From NCBI RefSeq assembly GCF_024733555.1, contig NZ_JANIOF010000002.1:186001-250000 (forward strand): a stretch of DNA of 64,000 nucleotides, in the 5' to 3' direction. The translations under genes and the position numbers were made by a program. The stretch is from Paenibacillus sp. SC116 (lineage in GTDB: Bacteria > Bacillota > Bacilli > Paenibacillales > Paenibacillaceae). The notes beneath the pieces were generated by a model. It was not told the DNA's origin. It ran no database searches and was given only the letters and a program-made list of their open reading frames with translations. Positions 25,990 through 35,121 of this stretch are shown piece after piece (position 1 is the stretch's first letter; each line of letters opens with the position of its first letter).

Positions 25990-27414
25990 ATGGCAAATAA
26001 AAAGCATCATAACAATCAACGACAACGCTCATCTCCATCGCAAGCATCTAATCATTCACAACATAGGCAGCATTCTCAATCTGATAAGTCTCAACACCAA
26101 TCATCGAGCGCTAAAATGCCTTGGTGGCGACTGTCCCTGTTCGGTATCGGTTGTACATTAGGAACTGGCTTCTTTTTAGGTACGAGCATAGCGATTCAAA
26201 AAAGCGGTTATGCCATCTTGTTATTGCTGCTTCTTGCCTCAATTGGCACTTACTTTGTTTTTCAGGCACTAGCAAAGTTAACTGCTATGGAGCCTGCCAA
26301 AGGCTCTTTCCGTACTTATGCCAAGCTTGCATTCGGGCGCTGGGCTGGCTTTGGCAGCGGCTGGCTGTATTGGTGTTCAGAAATGCTCATTTTGGGCAGC
26401 TCTTTGATGGCTCTTGGACTATTTTCACAGCTGTGGTTCCCCAGCATACCACTATGGATGTTTGCTGCTGGCTATGCAGTGCTGGGAATGATCGTCATTT
26501 TCTTTGGGATAAAAGTGTTGGAGGCAACCCAAAGCGTCTTAGCTATTATCAAGCTAGCGGCGCTCATTATGTTCATTATGATTGGAGCAGCCGTCGTATT
26601 TGGCTTGTTCAAAGGAGCAAGCTCTGCTATTTCTTATGAACAGCTCACACAACGCTTTTTTTCATCCGGCGTGATGGGTATGTGGAAGGCATTTATTTAT
26701 GCTTTCTATGCTTTTGCAGGCATCGAGGTAATGGGCTTAATGGCAGCTGAGTTAGAGCACCCGAAGGAGGCGTCAAAAGCAGGAGGCGTGATGTTAACTA
26801 CGACTATTGTGCTTTATCTGGCAGCGATTGCTTTTGTCTTATTGTGGGTACCTTTGGAGCAGCTTCCTGCATCGGAGAGTCCGTTTATTAGCGCCTTGAG
26901 ACACGGTGGAATGCCCATTATCGTAAATGTTTTTAATGGAGTGCTTATTATTGCAGGCTTCTCGTCCGTTGCCGCATCGCTTTATGCGGTAACCATTGTG
27001 TTAGTAACTTTGGCAGAAGACGGTGATGCTCCACGAAGGTTGTCCGATCAAGAAGGGAAACGTGATTTCCCACTTTCCGCGTTATGTGTAACTTGTGCGG
27101 GTACCATCGTTTCCATTGTACTGGCTTACTTCATTCCCAAGCGCATTTTCGAGCATATTACGACGGCAGGTGGTCTTGTTTTAATGTACACATGGGCAAG
27201 CGTAGTTCTTTCTTATTTGAAGCTTATCACCCTTACTTGGTGGGGAAAAACGCAGGCCATTATTGCTCTGTTGCTCATTGGACTAGCAGTCGTTGGCACG
27301 GTGTGGGACAAGTCGAGTAGGCCGGGGCTATTCGTCAGTCTGTTATTCGTTGCGGTTATTGGAGGGGTTACGATTATTATGCAGCAGCGATGGAAAAGGG
27401 ATGAAGCACATTAA
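25990..27414 (+). CDS. APC-family amino acid permease
   Basis: 474 residues. A hydrophilic His/Gln/Ser-rich N-terminus (about 40 residues) precedes twelve membrane helices. Helix 1 carries FGIGCTLGTGFFLGTSIAI, matching the IGxGI-type substrate loop of the AAT subfamily, and a later segment has FYAFAGIEVMGLMAAELEHP. It most resembles GabP/AapA-type permeases. ATG 25990 follows GGAAGGG. The charged N-terminal extension is unusually long for the family. Substrate not predictable. Confidence 0.85.
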   Translation: MANKKHHNNQRQRSSPSQASNHSQHRQHSQSDKSQHQSSSAKMPWWRLSLFGIGCTLGTGFFLGTSIAIQKSGYAILLLLLLASIGTYFVFQALAKLTAMEPAKGSFRTYAKLAFGRWAGFGSGWLYWCSEMLILGSSLMALGLFSQLWFPSIPLWMFAAGYAVLGMIVIFFGIKVLEATQSVLAIIKLAALIMFIMIGAAVVFGLFKGASSAISYEQLTQRFFSSGVMGMWKAFIYAFYAFAGIEVMGLMAAELEHPKEASKAGGVMLTTTIVLYLAAIAFVLLWVPLEQLPASESPFISALRHGGMPIIVNVFNGVLIIAGFSSVAASLYAVTIVLVTLAEDGDAPRRLSDQEGKRDFPLSALCVTCAGTIVSIVLAYFIPKRIFEHITTAGGLVLMYTWASVVLSYLKLITLTWWGKTQAIIALLLIGLAVVGTVWDKSSRPGLFVSLLFVAVIGGVTIIMQQRWKRDEAH

Positions 27415-27478
27415 CAACATAATGCTCTAGAGATGAGATGCGAACTCATCGTAGAGCACTATGTCATTCAAATGGTTC

Positions 27479-27513
27479 AATCCGTTCTTGCACGTTTAAG
27501 AGCGGATTTTTTT
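27479..27513. terminator. Terminator between the permease and the YqcI-like gene
   Basis: AATCCGTTCTT pairs with AAGAGCGGATT, then T7 on the plus strand; it overlaps the last codons of the convergent gene. A second hairpin (TGCTCTA...TAGAGCA) lies at 27423-27458. Confidence 0.75.
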
Positions 27514-28263
27514 AAATACGTTCTTCATATAGGAAAATGGGCATTTGGAAGGCAGCTCATCTTGGTCTCGTAAAAAGTATTGCTTCCACTCCAAATTGCC
27601 CTCTTGTCCGTACCATTGCAACGAAGAGTGAGTAGGGATCTCATCATAATCAGCCAATCGCTTGCGTATGGCTTTTTTTAAGCTATTACCAAGTGGCGTA
27701 GAGGCGTTAATGCTCTCAAACACCCAGCGGGGTTGAAAGGCGAGAATGAGGTGGGAGGACCAGCGGCTGCGGCGCAAAACATGAGCGGGTGTGGCGCAGA
27801 ATGCGAAATAGGGCTCTCCATCAAAACAAAACTCCCAACTTGGTTGAGCAGGGTCTTTTGCAATATGTTCGGGCCAATCTTTTGGATCATGACTGCTGAC
27901 ACGGCTTAACAACGACCAGAATAGTTCTTCATATTGTTCAATCGTGGAACGCCCGACCCAATCTTCAGGGGTATCGAACAGAACGACTAAGGAGGCGTAT
28001 GGACCTGTTTCGCGTGAGCATTCTCCGTACTGCTGCAATAAAGCGGCCAATTGGGCAGACGCATGCTCGGTTCTTGCATCATCAATGAAGCCGAGTCGCA
28101 AGCTGTCTGCTAGAAACCCTAGTCTCGCAGGTACACACGGATATGTGTTCTCCTTGTCAGCGACCATATCCACGAAGTTGCGATAGGCATGCTGCTGCCA
28201 TTGGGGCAGTTCCAATAGATGAGCCTCGATCCAGCTCTTTGTGAGTAGTGTTGGAACAGACAT
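27496..28263 (-). CDS. YqcI/YcgG family protein
   Basis: 255 residues, cytoplasmic. Typical family features are NTYPCVPARLGFLADSLRLG near the N-terminus, the central DPAQPSWEFCFDGEPYFAFC, and the C-terminal CPFSYMKN. The family is widespread in Bacillus and Streptomyces with no assigned biochemical function. ATG 28263 follows GGAGGTGGAG. Confidence 0.85.
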   Translation of the reverse strand: MSVPTLLTKSWIEAHLLELPQWQQHAYRNFVDMVADKENTYPCVPARLGFLADSLRLGFIDDARTEHASAQLAALLQQYGECSRETGPYASLVVLFDTPEDWVGRSTIEQYEELFWSLLSRVSSHDPKDWPEHIAKDPAQPSWEFCFDGEPYFAFCATPAHVLRRSRWSSHLILAFQPRWVFESINASTPLGNSLKKAIRKRLADYDEIPTHSSLQWYGQEGNLEWKQYFLRDQDELPSKCPFSYMKNVFKKIRS

Positions 28264-28360
28264 CGCTCCACCTCCACTTTTTTGCTACATCTTATGGAGT
28301 GGAGAGGAACTGGGTGACTGTCCCGAGGAATAGTTAACAAAAAGGAGTTGCGTTTGATGT

Positions 28361-28990
28361 TTATCCGAATAGGGACATAATTGCTTCTACACCGAAATAA
28401 AGTCCAAAGCCGATGAGTGATAGTCCGGACAGTAGGGAAATGATTTGTAATACAAGTGTGTTCCCATATCGATATAACGTGCTGGCGAAACTAGCCATAA
28501 TGAAATCCCATAAAAGAATACCGATGAAAATGCCGAAGCTATACCATAAAATGTGTCCAACACCTTGTGATTCAACCGTTTTAGCTAGTACAGCACCATA
28601 AATGCCGAGCCAGAACAAAATGCTGAGCGGGCTGGAGATCGCCATTAGAAATCCGGATAGAAACGACTTGGAGGCTGGCTCTACGCTGCGGTATTGCAGC
28701 GCATGCTGCTGTTGTTTTAACTTAATGAGTGTCTCAATACCGGTATACATAAGGACGAAGAAGCCAAAGGACCACAGAAAAGTTTGCATAAACGGTGTAG
28801 TGAGGAAATGGGCAACACCAAAATAAATAAGCAGCATGAATATCAAATCCGCTACCATAGCACCTAGGCCGACAAGCCAAGCGTGCAAGAAGCCGTATTT
28901 TGCGCCTCGCTCAAGCTGGGCAGCATTTACGGGGCCAATCGGGGCTGATAGTGAAATGCCGAGAAAGATATAGGTTAAAAATGTATTCAC
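28361..28990 (-). CDS. LysE-family amino acid exporter
   Basis: About 209 residues with six membrane helices. The N-terminal helix carries the family signature SLSAPIGPVNAAQLERG, and SFLSGFLMAISSPLSILFWLG matches the second conserved repeat. LysE/RhtB proteins export basic or neutral amino acids or their analogues. Two GTG starts compete: 28999 (MIVVNTF) and 28990 (MNTF); GGGAAG is better spaced for the second. Confidence 0.85.
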   Translation of the reverse strand: MNTFLTYIFLGISLSAPIGPVNAAQLERGAKYGFLHAWLVGLGAMVADLIFMLLIYFGVAHFLTTPFMQTFLWSFGFFVLMYTGIETLIKLKQQQHALQYRSVEPASKSFLSGFLMAISSPLSILFWLGIYGAVLAKTVESQGVGHILWYSFGIFIGILLWDFIMASFASTLYRYGNTLVLQIISLLSGLSLIGFGLYFGVEAIMSLFG

Positions 28991-29086
28991 AACGATCACT
29001 TCCCATCTCTTACGAATAAGTGGTACAAAGTGTACAAGTCATCGTATGCATAGAATGATGGGGATAGACGTCATTTTGAGAAAAGA

Positions 29087-29135
29087 AAGGTCTTGATTAT
29101 CCCTTGTTCGTAAGGAATAGCCAAGACCTTATTTC
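29087..29135. terminator. Terminator hairpin in the gap before the LysE gene
   Basis: AAGGTCTTG and CAAGACCTT enclose an inner CCTT/AAGG stem. On the minus strand it serves the PPC-domain gene only as a distal upstream element; more likely it ends plus-strand read-through or a minor transcript. Confidence 0.5.
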
Positions 29136-29179
29136 GTATTATTTAGTATTCGGTAGTAAATAAGATGGAGCCAATGGAA

Positions 29180-30556
29180 TCAGCCCGTCCAAATGGAATA
29201 AGCCCAGTGGTAGAGAGAAGTATCATTTGAGTTTAATTCATTCCCGTTATAGTAAATGCCAAGTGGGATAACATCAAAGTAGTGTGTAGATACCGTCACA
29301 TGTGAGCTGAATTGTCCAGCGGCTGGCTGTACGCCGTTAATCGTAACCGTAAAGCCACCAGAGGGGCCAGTGGTCGTGCTTGCTTGATAGACTTTATTAT
29401 TGATGACGGTCTTGAAGGCAACTGTGATAGGGGCATTAAAGGCAGGTGCGCCAGAAGCATCGTAAGCGGTGCCTGAAATCGTAATCGTATTTTTAAATCT
29501 CCACATTAGCCCATATCCATAGTTAATACGTTGGCCAGCATTGATGTCGGAAATCGTGCTAACGTAAGAAATATTTACGCTCGTAGGTGCTTTGAATTCG
29601 GTGATAGCTAAATTGTATGACTTTGTGGCGTCAAAGCCAGATAAGGATTGGACGCGAACATAGTAAGTTCCAGCAGCGAAATTGGCAATGAGCTCTTGGT
29701 TTGTATTTTGATTAACCGTTCCTATGGATTGAAGGTTCTGATTGAATATTTGTGCTTGGTAATTCGTATTCGGGGCCGTGTTGTTAAACTTGAGGCGGAA
29801 TGACTTTTGGGCAGTGACAGTAAGTTTGATCCAGTCCTCGTCAAATAAGTTATCAATCGTCTGATTTACGTTGATACCATTTGTAAGCGGTTTGGCCTTC
29901 CAGACGTTATCATCAGGTTCAGCGCTGTCATAGACAGGAGACTCTTGAATCGTAAACAAATAAGGATTGACTGCATCGAAGCCTGCTTGCGCATTGACAG
30001 CTACATAATAGATGCCAGCTGGAGCAATACGGCTTAATAACTCGTTCGTATTTGGACCATAAGAGGAGATTTCTTGTTCAACTAAATTGTAAGTAGTTGT
30101 ATCTAAGCGGAATAAGTGCAGGTTGTAGTCGACAGCTGCATTTTGTACCGTTTGCAAATAGACGGTTAGTTTTCCAGGATTGGTAGTTTGGAAGGTATAC
30201 CAGCGTTGTCCGTTCGCCTCAGCAATCGTATCTTGATAGACAACGGAAGTAACAACAGGAATCGCATTGTTGGGATTATTGTGTATCGCAGAAGGAGTTG
30301 GCTCAGCAGCGGCAAGTGGAGAATCCGTCGTCAGTGTGGATGGAATCGTGTGTGCAGATGATGCTTGTTGAGCGTGGTGCAGTTGAAGTTTGTCCTGCTG
30401 AAGATGATCCGGTACAGCATGTTGCTCAGGTGAAGTGGCATTCAAGGTAGCCTGTGGAATACTAGGAGCAGCTGTGATTGGGCCATGAGGCCATAATGCA
30501 CTTCCTAGTAAAGCGATGGACAGCATGAGTGGACCGAACAACGAACCTTTTCTCAT
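29180..30556 (-). CDS. Secreted protein with two PPC-like beta domains
   Basis: 458 residues. A signal peptide (MRKGSLFGPLMLSIALLGSA) is followed by a low-complexity Gln/His/Pro region to about residue 100. Two pre-peptidase C-terminal (PPC)-like beta-sandwich repeats follow: NGQRWYTFQTTNPGKLTVYL with APAGIYYVAVNA, and DEDWIKLTV with AAGTYYVRVQS. The C-terminal part (GTAYDASGAPAFNAPITVAF) looks like an Ig-like/carboxypeptidase regulatory domain. No catalytic domain is present although PPC domains usually accompany proteases. ATG 30556 follows GGAAGGG. Confidence 0.75.
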   Translation of the reverse strand: MRKGSLFGPLMLSIALLGSALWPHGPITAAPSIPQATLNATSPEQHAVPDHLQQDKLQLHHAQQASSAHTIPSTLTTDSPLAAAEPTPSAIHNNPNNAIPVVTSVVYQDTIAEANGQRWYTFQTTNPGKLTVYLQTVQNAAVDYNLHLFRLDTTTYNLVEQEISSYGPNTNELLSRIAPAGIYYVAVNAQAGFDAVNPYLFTIQESPVYDSAEPDDNVWKAKPLTNGINVNQTIDNLFDEDWIKLTVTAQKSFRLKFNNTAPNTNYQAQIFNQNLQSIGTVNQNTNQELIANFAAGTYYVRVQSLSGFDATKSYNLAITEFKAPTSVNISYVSTISDINAGQRINYGYGLMWRFKNTITISGTAYDASGAPAFNAPITVAFKTVINNKVYQASTTTGPSGGFTVTINGVQPAAGQFSSHVTVSTHYFDVIPLGIYYNGNELNSNDTSLYHWAYSIWTG

Positions 30557-30724
30557 ATAATCACCCTTCCTATTAAGTTGGTCACCTTACATCTTCCATA
30601 TTCCATCTTTTTCTTCTTGTTCGCAATAGCTTAAGTGAAATTTAATAATAGATAGCTTTGTTTTTGTCTTTTTGATGAAATATAGTAGCAGTAAGGTACG
30701 CATAACGAGCGAGGAGGAAAAATT

Positions 30725-31903
30725 TTGTCCGTACAAATACAGCAGAGTCAGCGGATCGATACGATGGATATTATTCGCGGATTTGCGATTATCGGTATTT
30801 TTATCGTTAACTTTCCTGAGATGGTTGGCAGCGGTGTGTTATTTTATGATACTGCCTTTGGCTCAGACGCCATTGTAAGATGGTTGTATGACTTATTTAT
30901 TCAAACGAAATTTTATACGATCTTTGCCTTTTTATTCGGAGCGGGTTTCCATCTCTTTATGAAAAGTGCGGAAAAACGGGGTTTATCTGCGAAGAAACTA
31001 ATGAGCAGACGCCTATTTCTTCTATTCGTAGTGGGAGTAGCTCACGTTGTGCTGTTTTGGATTGGAGATATCCTAAACACGTATGCCATGGCAGGTTTGC
31101 TGCTTCTCCTATTCTATAATCGATCGTCAAAGACACTCATCGTATGGAGCTTGGTTATGTTGAGCATGTTCAACGGTTTACTAGTGTTGACCGCGTTCAT
31201 GCCTAGTGATCCATCTATAGATGTGAGCATACTCCTGCCGCATGTGCCCAATATGAGTGAGCGAATTGATTTCTTCCTTACACTGGGCTTGCCAAATAGT
31301 TTATTGATGTTACTTGATATCGTAAGCTGCGCATTAATAGGGATTTTTGCTGCACGAAATGGCTGGCTCCAGCCTAGTGTGGAACAGAGAAAGAATATAC
31401 AACGTGTACAGTGGAGTGCGCTCATCCTAACAGGACTGTTGTTTATTCCTATGGTGCAAGCTTTTATTGCTAATCCAACTGCTTATCAACCATCAGATGT
31501 AACGCTATATACGCAGCTAACAGGAAAAGCTTTAGCTGTTGTTTATGTGTGTGCAATGTTACGGCTTGTGGCTCGTTATGGGGCGAAACCTTTCCAAGGG
31601 TTATCTGCCTTGGGCCGGATGGCGTTCACCAATTACTTGCTGCAAACTATCATTACGATGGGAGTGCTGCACTTCATTTGGAAAGATGCAGGGGAGGCTC
31701 CTTTATGGATGGGTGCGATATTCGCTCTTGTTGTGGTGTCGCTGCAAATGATAGTTAGCCGCTGGTGGCTACGCCGCTACAACATGGGTCCCTTGGAATG
31801 GCTGTGGCGTGCTGGTACGTACGGCCGCTTTAGTCCCTTGCGTCGTGTATCTCACTTTGGTAAGGAAACGGGGCAGTCGAGTACGGAAAGCAGCTCTTCT
31901 TAG
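30725..31903 (+). CDS. DUF418 family membrane protein (YeiB-like)
   Basis: 392 residues with about ten membrane helices. The N-terminal RIDTMDIIRGFAIIGIFIVN and the C-terminal GRMAFTNYLLQTIITMG...WWLRRYNMGPLEWLWRAGTYG are diagnostic of the family, whose relatives include OpgC/acyltransferase-3-like proteins. TTG 30725 follows GAGGAGGA. Transported or modified substrate unknown. A hydrophilic Ser-rich tail ends the protein. Confidence 0.88.
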   Translation: MSVQIQQSQRIDTMDIIRGFAIIGIFIVNFPEMVGSGVLFYDTAFGSDAIVRWLYDLFIQTKFYTIFAFLFGAGFHLFMKSAEKRGLSAKKLMSRRLFLLFVVGVAHVVLFWIGDILNTYAMAGLLLLLFYNRSSKTLIVWSLVMLSMFNGLLVLTAFMPSDPSIDVSILLPHVPNMSERIDFFLTLGLPNSLLMLLDIVSCALIGIFAARNGWLQPSVEQRKNIQRVQWSALILTGLLFIPMVQAFIANPTAYQPSDVTLYTQLTGKALAVVYVCAMLRLVARYGAKPFQGLSALGRMAFTNYLLQTIITMGVLHFIWKDAGEAPLWMGAIFALVVVSLQMIVSRWWLRRYNMGPLEWLWRAGTYGRFSPLRRVSHFGKETGQSSTESSSS

Positions 31904-31941
31904 CTGTCTAGCAGATTCTTCTTAAATTTAGACAAAGGAAA

Positions 31942-32008
31942 TTGCCATCCGATTTGCGAGTATCACGTAGTTTGTACGGGATATCGTGACGAATGGCTAT
32001 TTTTATAT
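31942..32008 (+). terminator. Probable terminator after the DUF418 gene
   Basis: GCCAT...TATCACG pairs with CGTGA...ATGGC in an interrupted stem followed by TATTTTTATATTTT. Confidence 0.5.
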
Positions 32009-32112
32009 TTTCATACGTACTAATGGTTGAATGGCGTAGCAGTGAGTTGATTAGTTCGTCGTAGTTGAGTGTGTGAAATTATGATACTGTGTCTTCCAAG
32101 GTTGTGTGTATC

Positions 32113-32403
32113 TTAATTATCAAGGCTGGACAAATGCTCGGTTTTGGCTTGGAGCCTAGTTGTTCTAGCGCTTAACACATCTATAACTTGGTCGGTTTCA
32201 TTCTGCCGCTCGTTAATTTCAGTCACCTTGGAGTCAATGACTTTCAGGATCGTAAGTACATCCTCTTGCTGTTGATGTTCGATTCGATTGACGCTTTCTT
32301 TTATGCCAGCAATATCTGTTTTGATACCTTCTACAGTCGAATGCAGACTTTTTACCTCAGATTTGATTTGCAGCAGAATATCGATGACTTGATTGTTTTC
32401 TAT
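32113..32403 (-). CDS. Small coiled-coil protein with apparent ATA start
   Basis: The reading from 32403 gives 96 residues of almost pure heptad pattern (VIDILLQIKSEVKSLHSTVE, then GIKTDIAGIKESVNRIEHQQ), so a coiled-coil oligomer is expected. A strong GAGGAGG (32411-32417) sits 7 nt before an ATA codon at 32403; no ATG, GTG or TTG is at that point. The frame stays open upstream to an ATG at 32502 that lacks a ribosome binding site. Similar short coiled-coil proteins occur in Paenibacillus without known function. Either ATA is used, or the start has mutated and expression is lost or weak. Confidence 0.55.
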   Translation of the reverse strand: MENNQVIDILLQIKSEVKSLHSTVEGIKTDIAGIKESVNRIEHQQQEDVLTILKVIDSKVTEINERQNETDQVIDVLSARTTRLQAKTEHLSSLDN

Positions 32404-32735
32404 GCTTGTTCCTCCTCGAGATTTGATGTTTCGATAATGTTGTAAAAGCTCGTACCGGTCGAAACCAAAAATAGGGTCGGTCTTCCTCAACATCATGCTC
32501 AAATCATGAATTGGAGCCGTGACATTAGTTTACTTTGATCTTGGACGATCTTCAACATAAAAGCCGATCATTTTTACATATTGTTTTTATGTTTTTTTTG
32601 CTGATCTTGATCACTCTGTTTCTTGCATGTTAGATCACTTCGTTTATTGGAAAATGACCTTTTGAAATTAACCCTCTTAGGAGGTTTATTGTTCGAGCAT
32701 CATGTTGCTGCTTGAACAGGCTGCAGCCGCAACCG

Positions 32736-33623
32736 CTACGATTGTATCGCGTAGCGGCTGCGCAGCGTTAGTGCCATCTCCCGAACTTGCGTAGGTTCGG
32801 GGAGATGGAACGTGGATGCCGCATCGGCAATAGCCTGCGGCAATTGCCGTTCACGGATGACGCGTTTCACCGCGTCCGTGAACGCTTGCGCGGCATCCGG
32901 GCCGAGTCCAGTGAGCTCGGCCAAACTCGCGGTGCTGTCCGCTACCACCAGTGGGTGGTCGGACGGCGCAGCACCGCCGAAGGCGGCTCGGTCGTAGAAG
33001 TCGCGCACGAATTGGGCGCGCGACTGCCCCGAGCCGGCGGCGATCACGAAGGCTTGGACGATAAAAGCCTTCGTCTGTCGCCGCTGCGCAATGCCGCAAA
33101 ATTTCAGCCCGTCGATACTCAAGTCGTAATCGCCCGGGCAGAAAGCTCCTACGATCTCGCCTTTAGTGACTCGCTCGCCCTGTGCTTGCAGCGCAAGCTG
33201 GATTAGCTTGTACATCCGCTCAAAGTCGTCGTGAAAATGCCGGTCGCTCAGTTCCGCCTTCGGCAGAATAAGCGATATATTCACGACGCCAAGATCGAGC
33301 GGAACCGCTGCTCCGCCAGAATGGCGTACGGCCGTAGACATGCCTTGCGCTTGCAGCCAGCGCTCCGCCTCAGCTGCCTTCGGCAGACGGCTGTCGCGCA
33401 AGCCCATAATAAAGGCAGCCGGATGCCGCCACAGATGGCAGATAGGCGGCCCACCCTGCCCAGTATGACGGCATAGCAGCTCGTCCAGTGCAAAGGAGTA
33501 GAGCGCATCAGGCTCTTCGATTTCATGTGTACGATCAAGCAGCAACATATTGGAGAATTCACTGCCGAGTTCATTCCATCTATCTAAAGGCTTAGTATTG
33601 TTACTATTTATAGTAGTCATCAT
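32736..33623 (-). CDS. lipL: Octanoyl-[GcvH]:protein N-octanoyltransferase
   Basis: Moves octanoyl or lipoyl groups from GcvH to E2 subunits of 2-oxoacid dehydrogenases in the Bacillus lipoate relay. 295 residues of the LplA/LipB fold. The catalytic Cys is readable in EIVGAFCPGDYDLSIDGLKF (C162), with VRHSGGAAVPLDLGVVNISL before it and FCGIAQRRQTKAFIVQAFV after. ATG 33623 follows GAGGA. The 3' two-thirds of the gene is clearly richer in GC than its AT-rich flanks. A CCGCTACG/CGTAGCGG hairpin at 32733-32757 overlaps the stop and may end transcription. Confidence 0.85.
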   Translation of the reverse strand: MMTTINSNNTKPLDRWNELGSEFSNMLLLDRTHEIEEPDALYSFALDELLCRHTGQGGPPICHLWRHPAAFIMGLRDSRLPKAAEAERWLQAQGMSTAVRHSGGAAVPLDLGVVNISLILPKAELSDRHFHDDFERMYKLIQLALQAQGERVTKGEIVGAFCPGDYDLSIDGLKFCGIAQRRQTKAFIVQAFVIAAGSGQSRAQFVRDFYDRAAFGGAAPSDHPLVVADSTASLAELTGLGPDAAQAFTDAVKRVIRERQLPQAIADAASTFHLPEPTQVREMALTLRSRYAIQS

Positions 33624-33852
33624 AAACAGTCCTCGCATTGGGTGACATTAGGAAAAGATTATACCCATCGTAGCATGGCTTGATACAGGTAACAATCCTA
33701 AAGTGAGCACAGTTAGTTGAAGTAATTTGAAGTATATGGATTTAATTTAAAGAAAAACAGAGTATTCATTATATTTTATCTAGGAATCAATTGATTTATC
33801 ATGTTTTCATAGATATACAGCCGTTTTTAGTGTTTTCCATTTTTTAAACACA

Positions 33853-33861
33853 TGATATAAT
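33853..33861 (+). promoter_or_regulatory. Extended -10 promoter of the riboswitch-terC unit
   Basis: TGATATAAT: a TG extension one base before TATAAT, about 12 nt before the riboswitch begins. The -35 region is weak, as is common with extended -10 promoters. Confidence 0.6.
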
Positions 33862-33872
33862 ACTCGTAATAG

Positions 33873-34055
33873 TAAAGGGGAGTAGCTCCGTAATAAAGTC
33901 GTCATTACGTGACCTTAGGGTCTCCGGCTTTATTCACAACGTTCGGCGTTGTTGCGAGACCTTTGCCAATCGGTGAAGGCGTTTCCTCTTGGAATACGTA
34001 CGTGTGCTGCCTTCACCGCCGTTTGAACGGGGTGGAGGTTTTTATATGCCTCCAC
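33873..34055 (+). promoter_or_regulatory. yybP-ykoY (Mn2+) riboswitch
   Basis: Begins AAAGGGGAGTAGC, the conserved opening of this class, and continues with two long coaxial arms before returning at CGCCGTTTGAACGGGGTGGAGG. In this class two loops meet to bind Mn2+ and switch on a downstream exporter. The GTGGAGG...GCCTCCAC hairpin at 34032-34055 is probably part of the expression platform. The gene behind it is of the TerC family, the classical partner. Confidence 0.9.
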
Positions 34056-34101
34056 ATTGGTTACATCTAATACATGTATGATTGACAAAGGAGGAGTTAC
34101 A

Positions 34102-34881
34102 ATGGATGTTGGTTTGTTGTTACAGTACGGCTGGGTATTGCTCGTGCTCATCGCGCTCGAAGGTATTTTAGCAGCGGATAATGCACTCGTTATTTCAATT
34201 ATGGTTAAACACTTGCCTGAGAAAGAGAGAAAGAAGGCGCTCTTCTACGGCTTGGCTGGAGCATTTGTATTCCGCTTCGGTTCCTTGTTCGTCATTTCCT
34301 ACTTGGCAAATGTGTGGCAGGTGCAAGCGATAGGTGCAGCGTATCTTCTCTTTATATCGATAAGCTTCATGGTGAAGAGGTACGTGCTCAAGAAAGACAG
34401 TCATCAGAAGGAAGTAAAGGAAAAGCAAGAGAACTTCTGGGTTACCGTTTTAAAAGTAGAGCTGGCAGATCTTGCGTTTGCGGTTGATGCAATCTTGGCA
34501 GCAGTAGCGCTTGCGATTACATTGCCAACGACGAGCTTGCCTCCTATCGGCGGCATGGATGGCGGACACTTCCTCGTTATTTTGGCAGGTGGTATTATCG
34601 GACTCGTCATCATGCGTTTCGCGGCATCTTATTTCACGACATTGCTTCTGAAACGCCCTGGCTTGGAAACAGCTGCCTTCCTTATCGTAGGTTGGGTAGG
34701 CGTGAAGTTGACCGTATCTACGCTTTCGCACCCTGATATCGGCGTGTTGGCGAAGACATTCCCGAAAGACCCAGTATGGAAACTTATCTTCTGGGGTGTG
34801 ATGATTACTATTGCTGTAGCTGGCTGGTTCTTGTCGAAGGAGAAAGTTGACCCTAACAATGAAGCAACAGCACATCATTAA
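34102..34881 (+). CDS. TerC-family membrane protein (probable Mn2+ exporter)
   Basis: 259 residues, about seven membrane helices. Conserved acidic segments in the membrane, ALEGILAADNALVISIMVKH and VELADLAFAVDAILAAVALA, are those of the TerC/Alx/YkoY family. B. subtilis YkoY and MeeF relatives export Mn2+, partly to metallate secreted enzymes. The Mn2+ riboswitch upstream supports the assignment. ATG 34102 follows GGAGGAG. Confidence 0.9.
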   Translation: MDVGLLLQYGWVLLVLIALEGILAADNALVISIMVKHLPEKERKKALFYGLAGAFVFRFGSLFVISYLANVWQVQAIGAAYLLFISISFMVKRYVLKKDSHQKEVKEKQENFWVTVLKVELADLAFAVDAILAAVALAITLPTTSLPPIGGMDGGHFLVILAGGIIGLVIMRFAASYFTTLLLKRPGLETAAFLIVGWVGVKLTVSTLSHPDIGVLAKTFPKDPVWKLIFWGVMITIAVAGWFLSKEKVDPNNEATAHH

Positions 34882-34910
34882 TCAATAAAGCGATTTAACA
34901 ACTAACAATG

Positions 34911-34981
34911 AGGTCTGTACGTATGTGGTGAGAATCCTGCAGAGGAGATTCACTTGCATACGAGCAGACCTTTATTTATTT
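34911..34981 (+). terminator. Terminator after the TerC gene
   Basis: AGGTCTG..CGTATG and CATACG..CAGACCT form a long stem followed by a T-rich tract. Confidence 0.75.
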
Positions 34982-35121
34982 TCAATAGGAGGGATTCATT
35001 CTACAGTGGTATCCATCTTTATGAAGCGTTTGGTACTGTGGGCATGTTTCTACTATAATAAATGAAGTAAGCTAACGTGCACTTGTTCATGCAAGTATTA
35101 GGTTGTATAGGAGGAGAAGCG

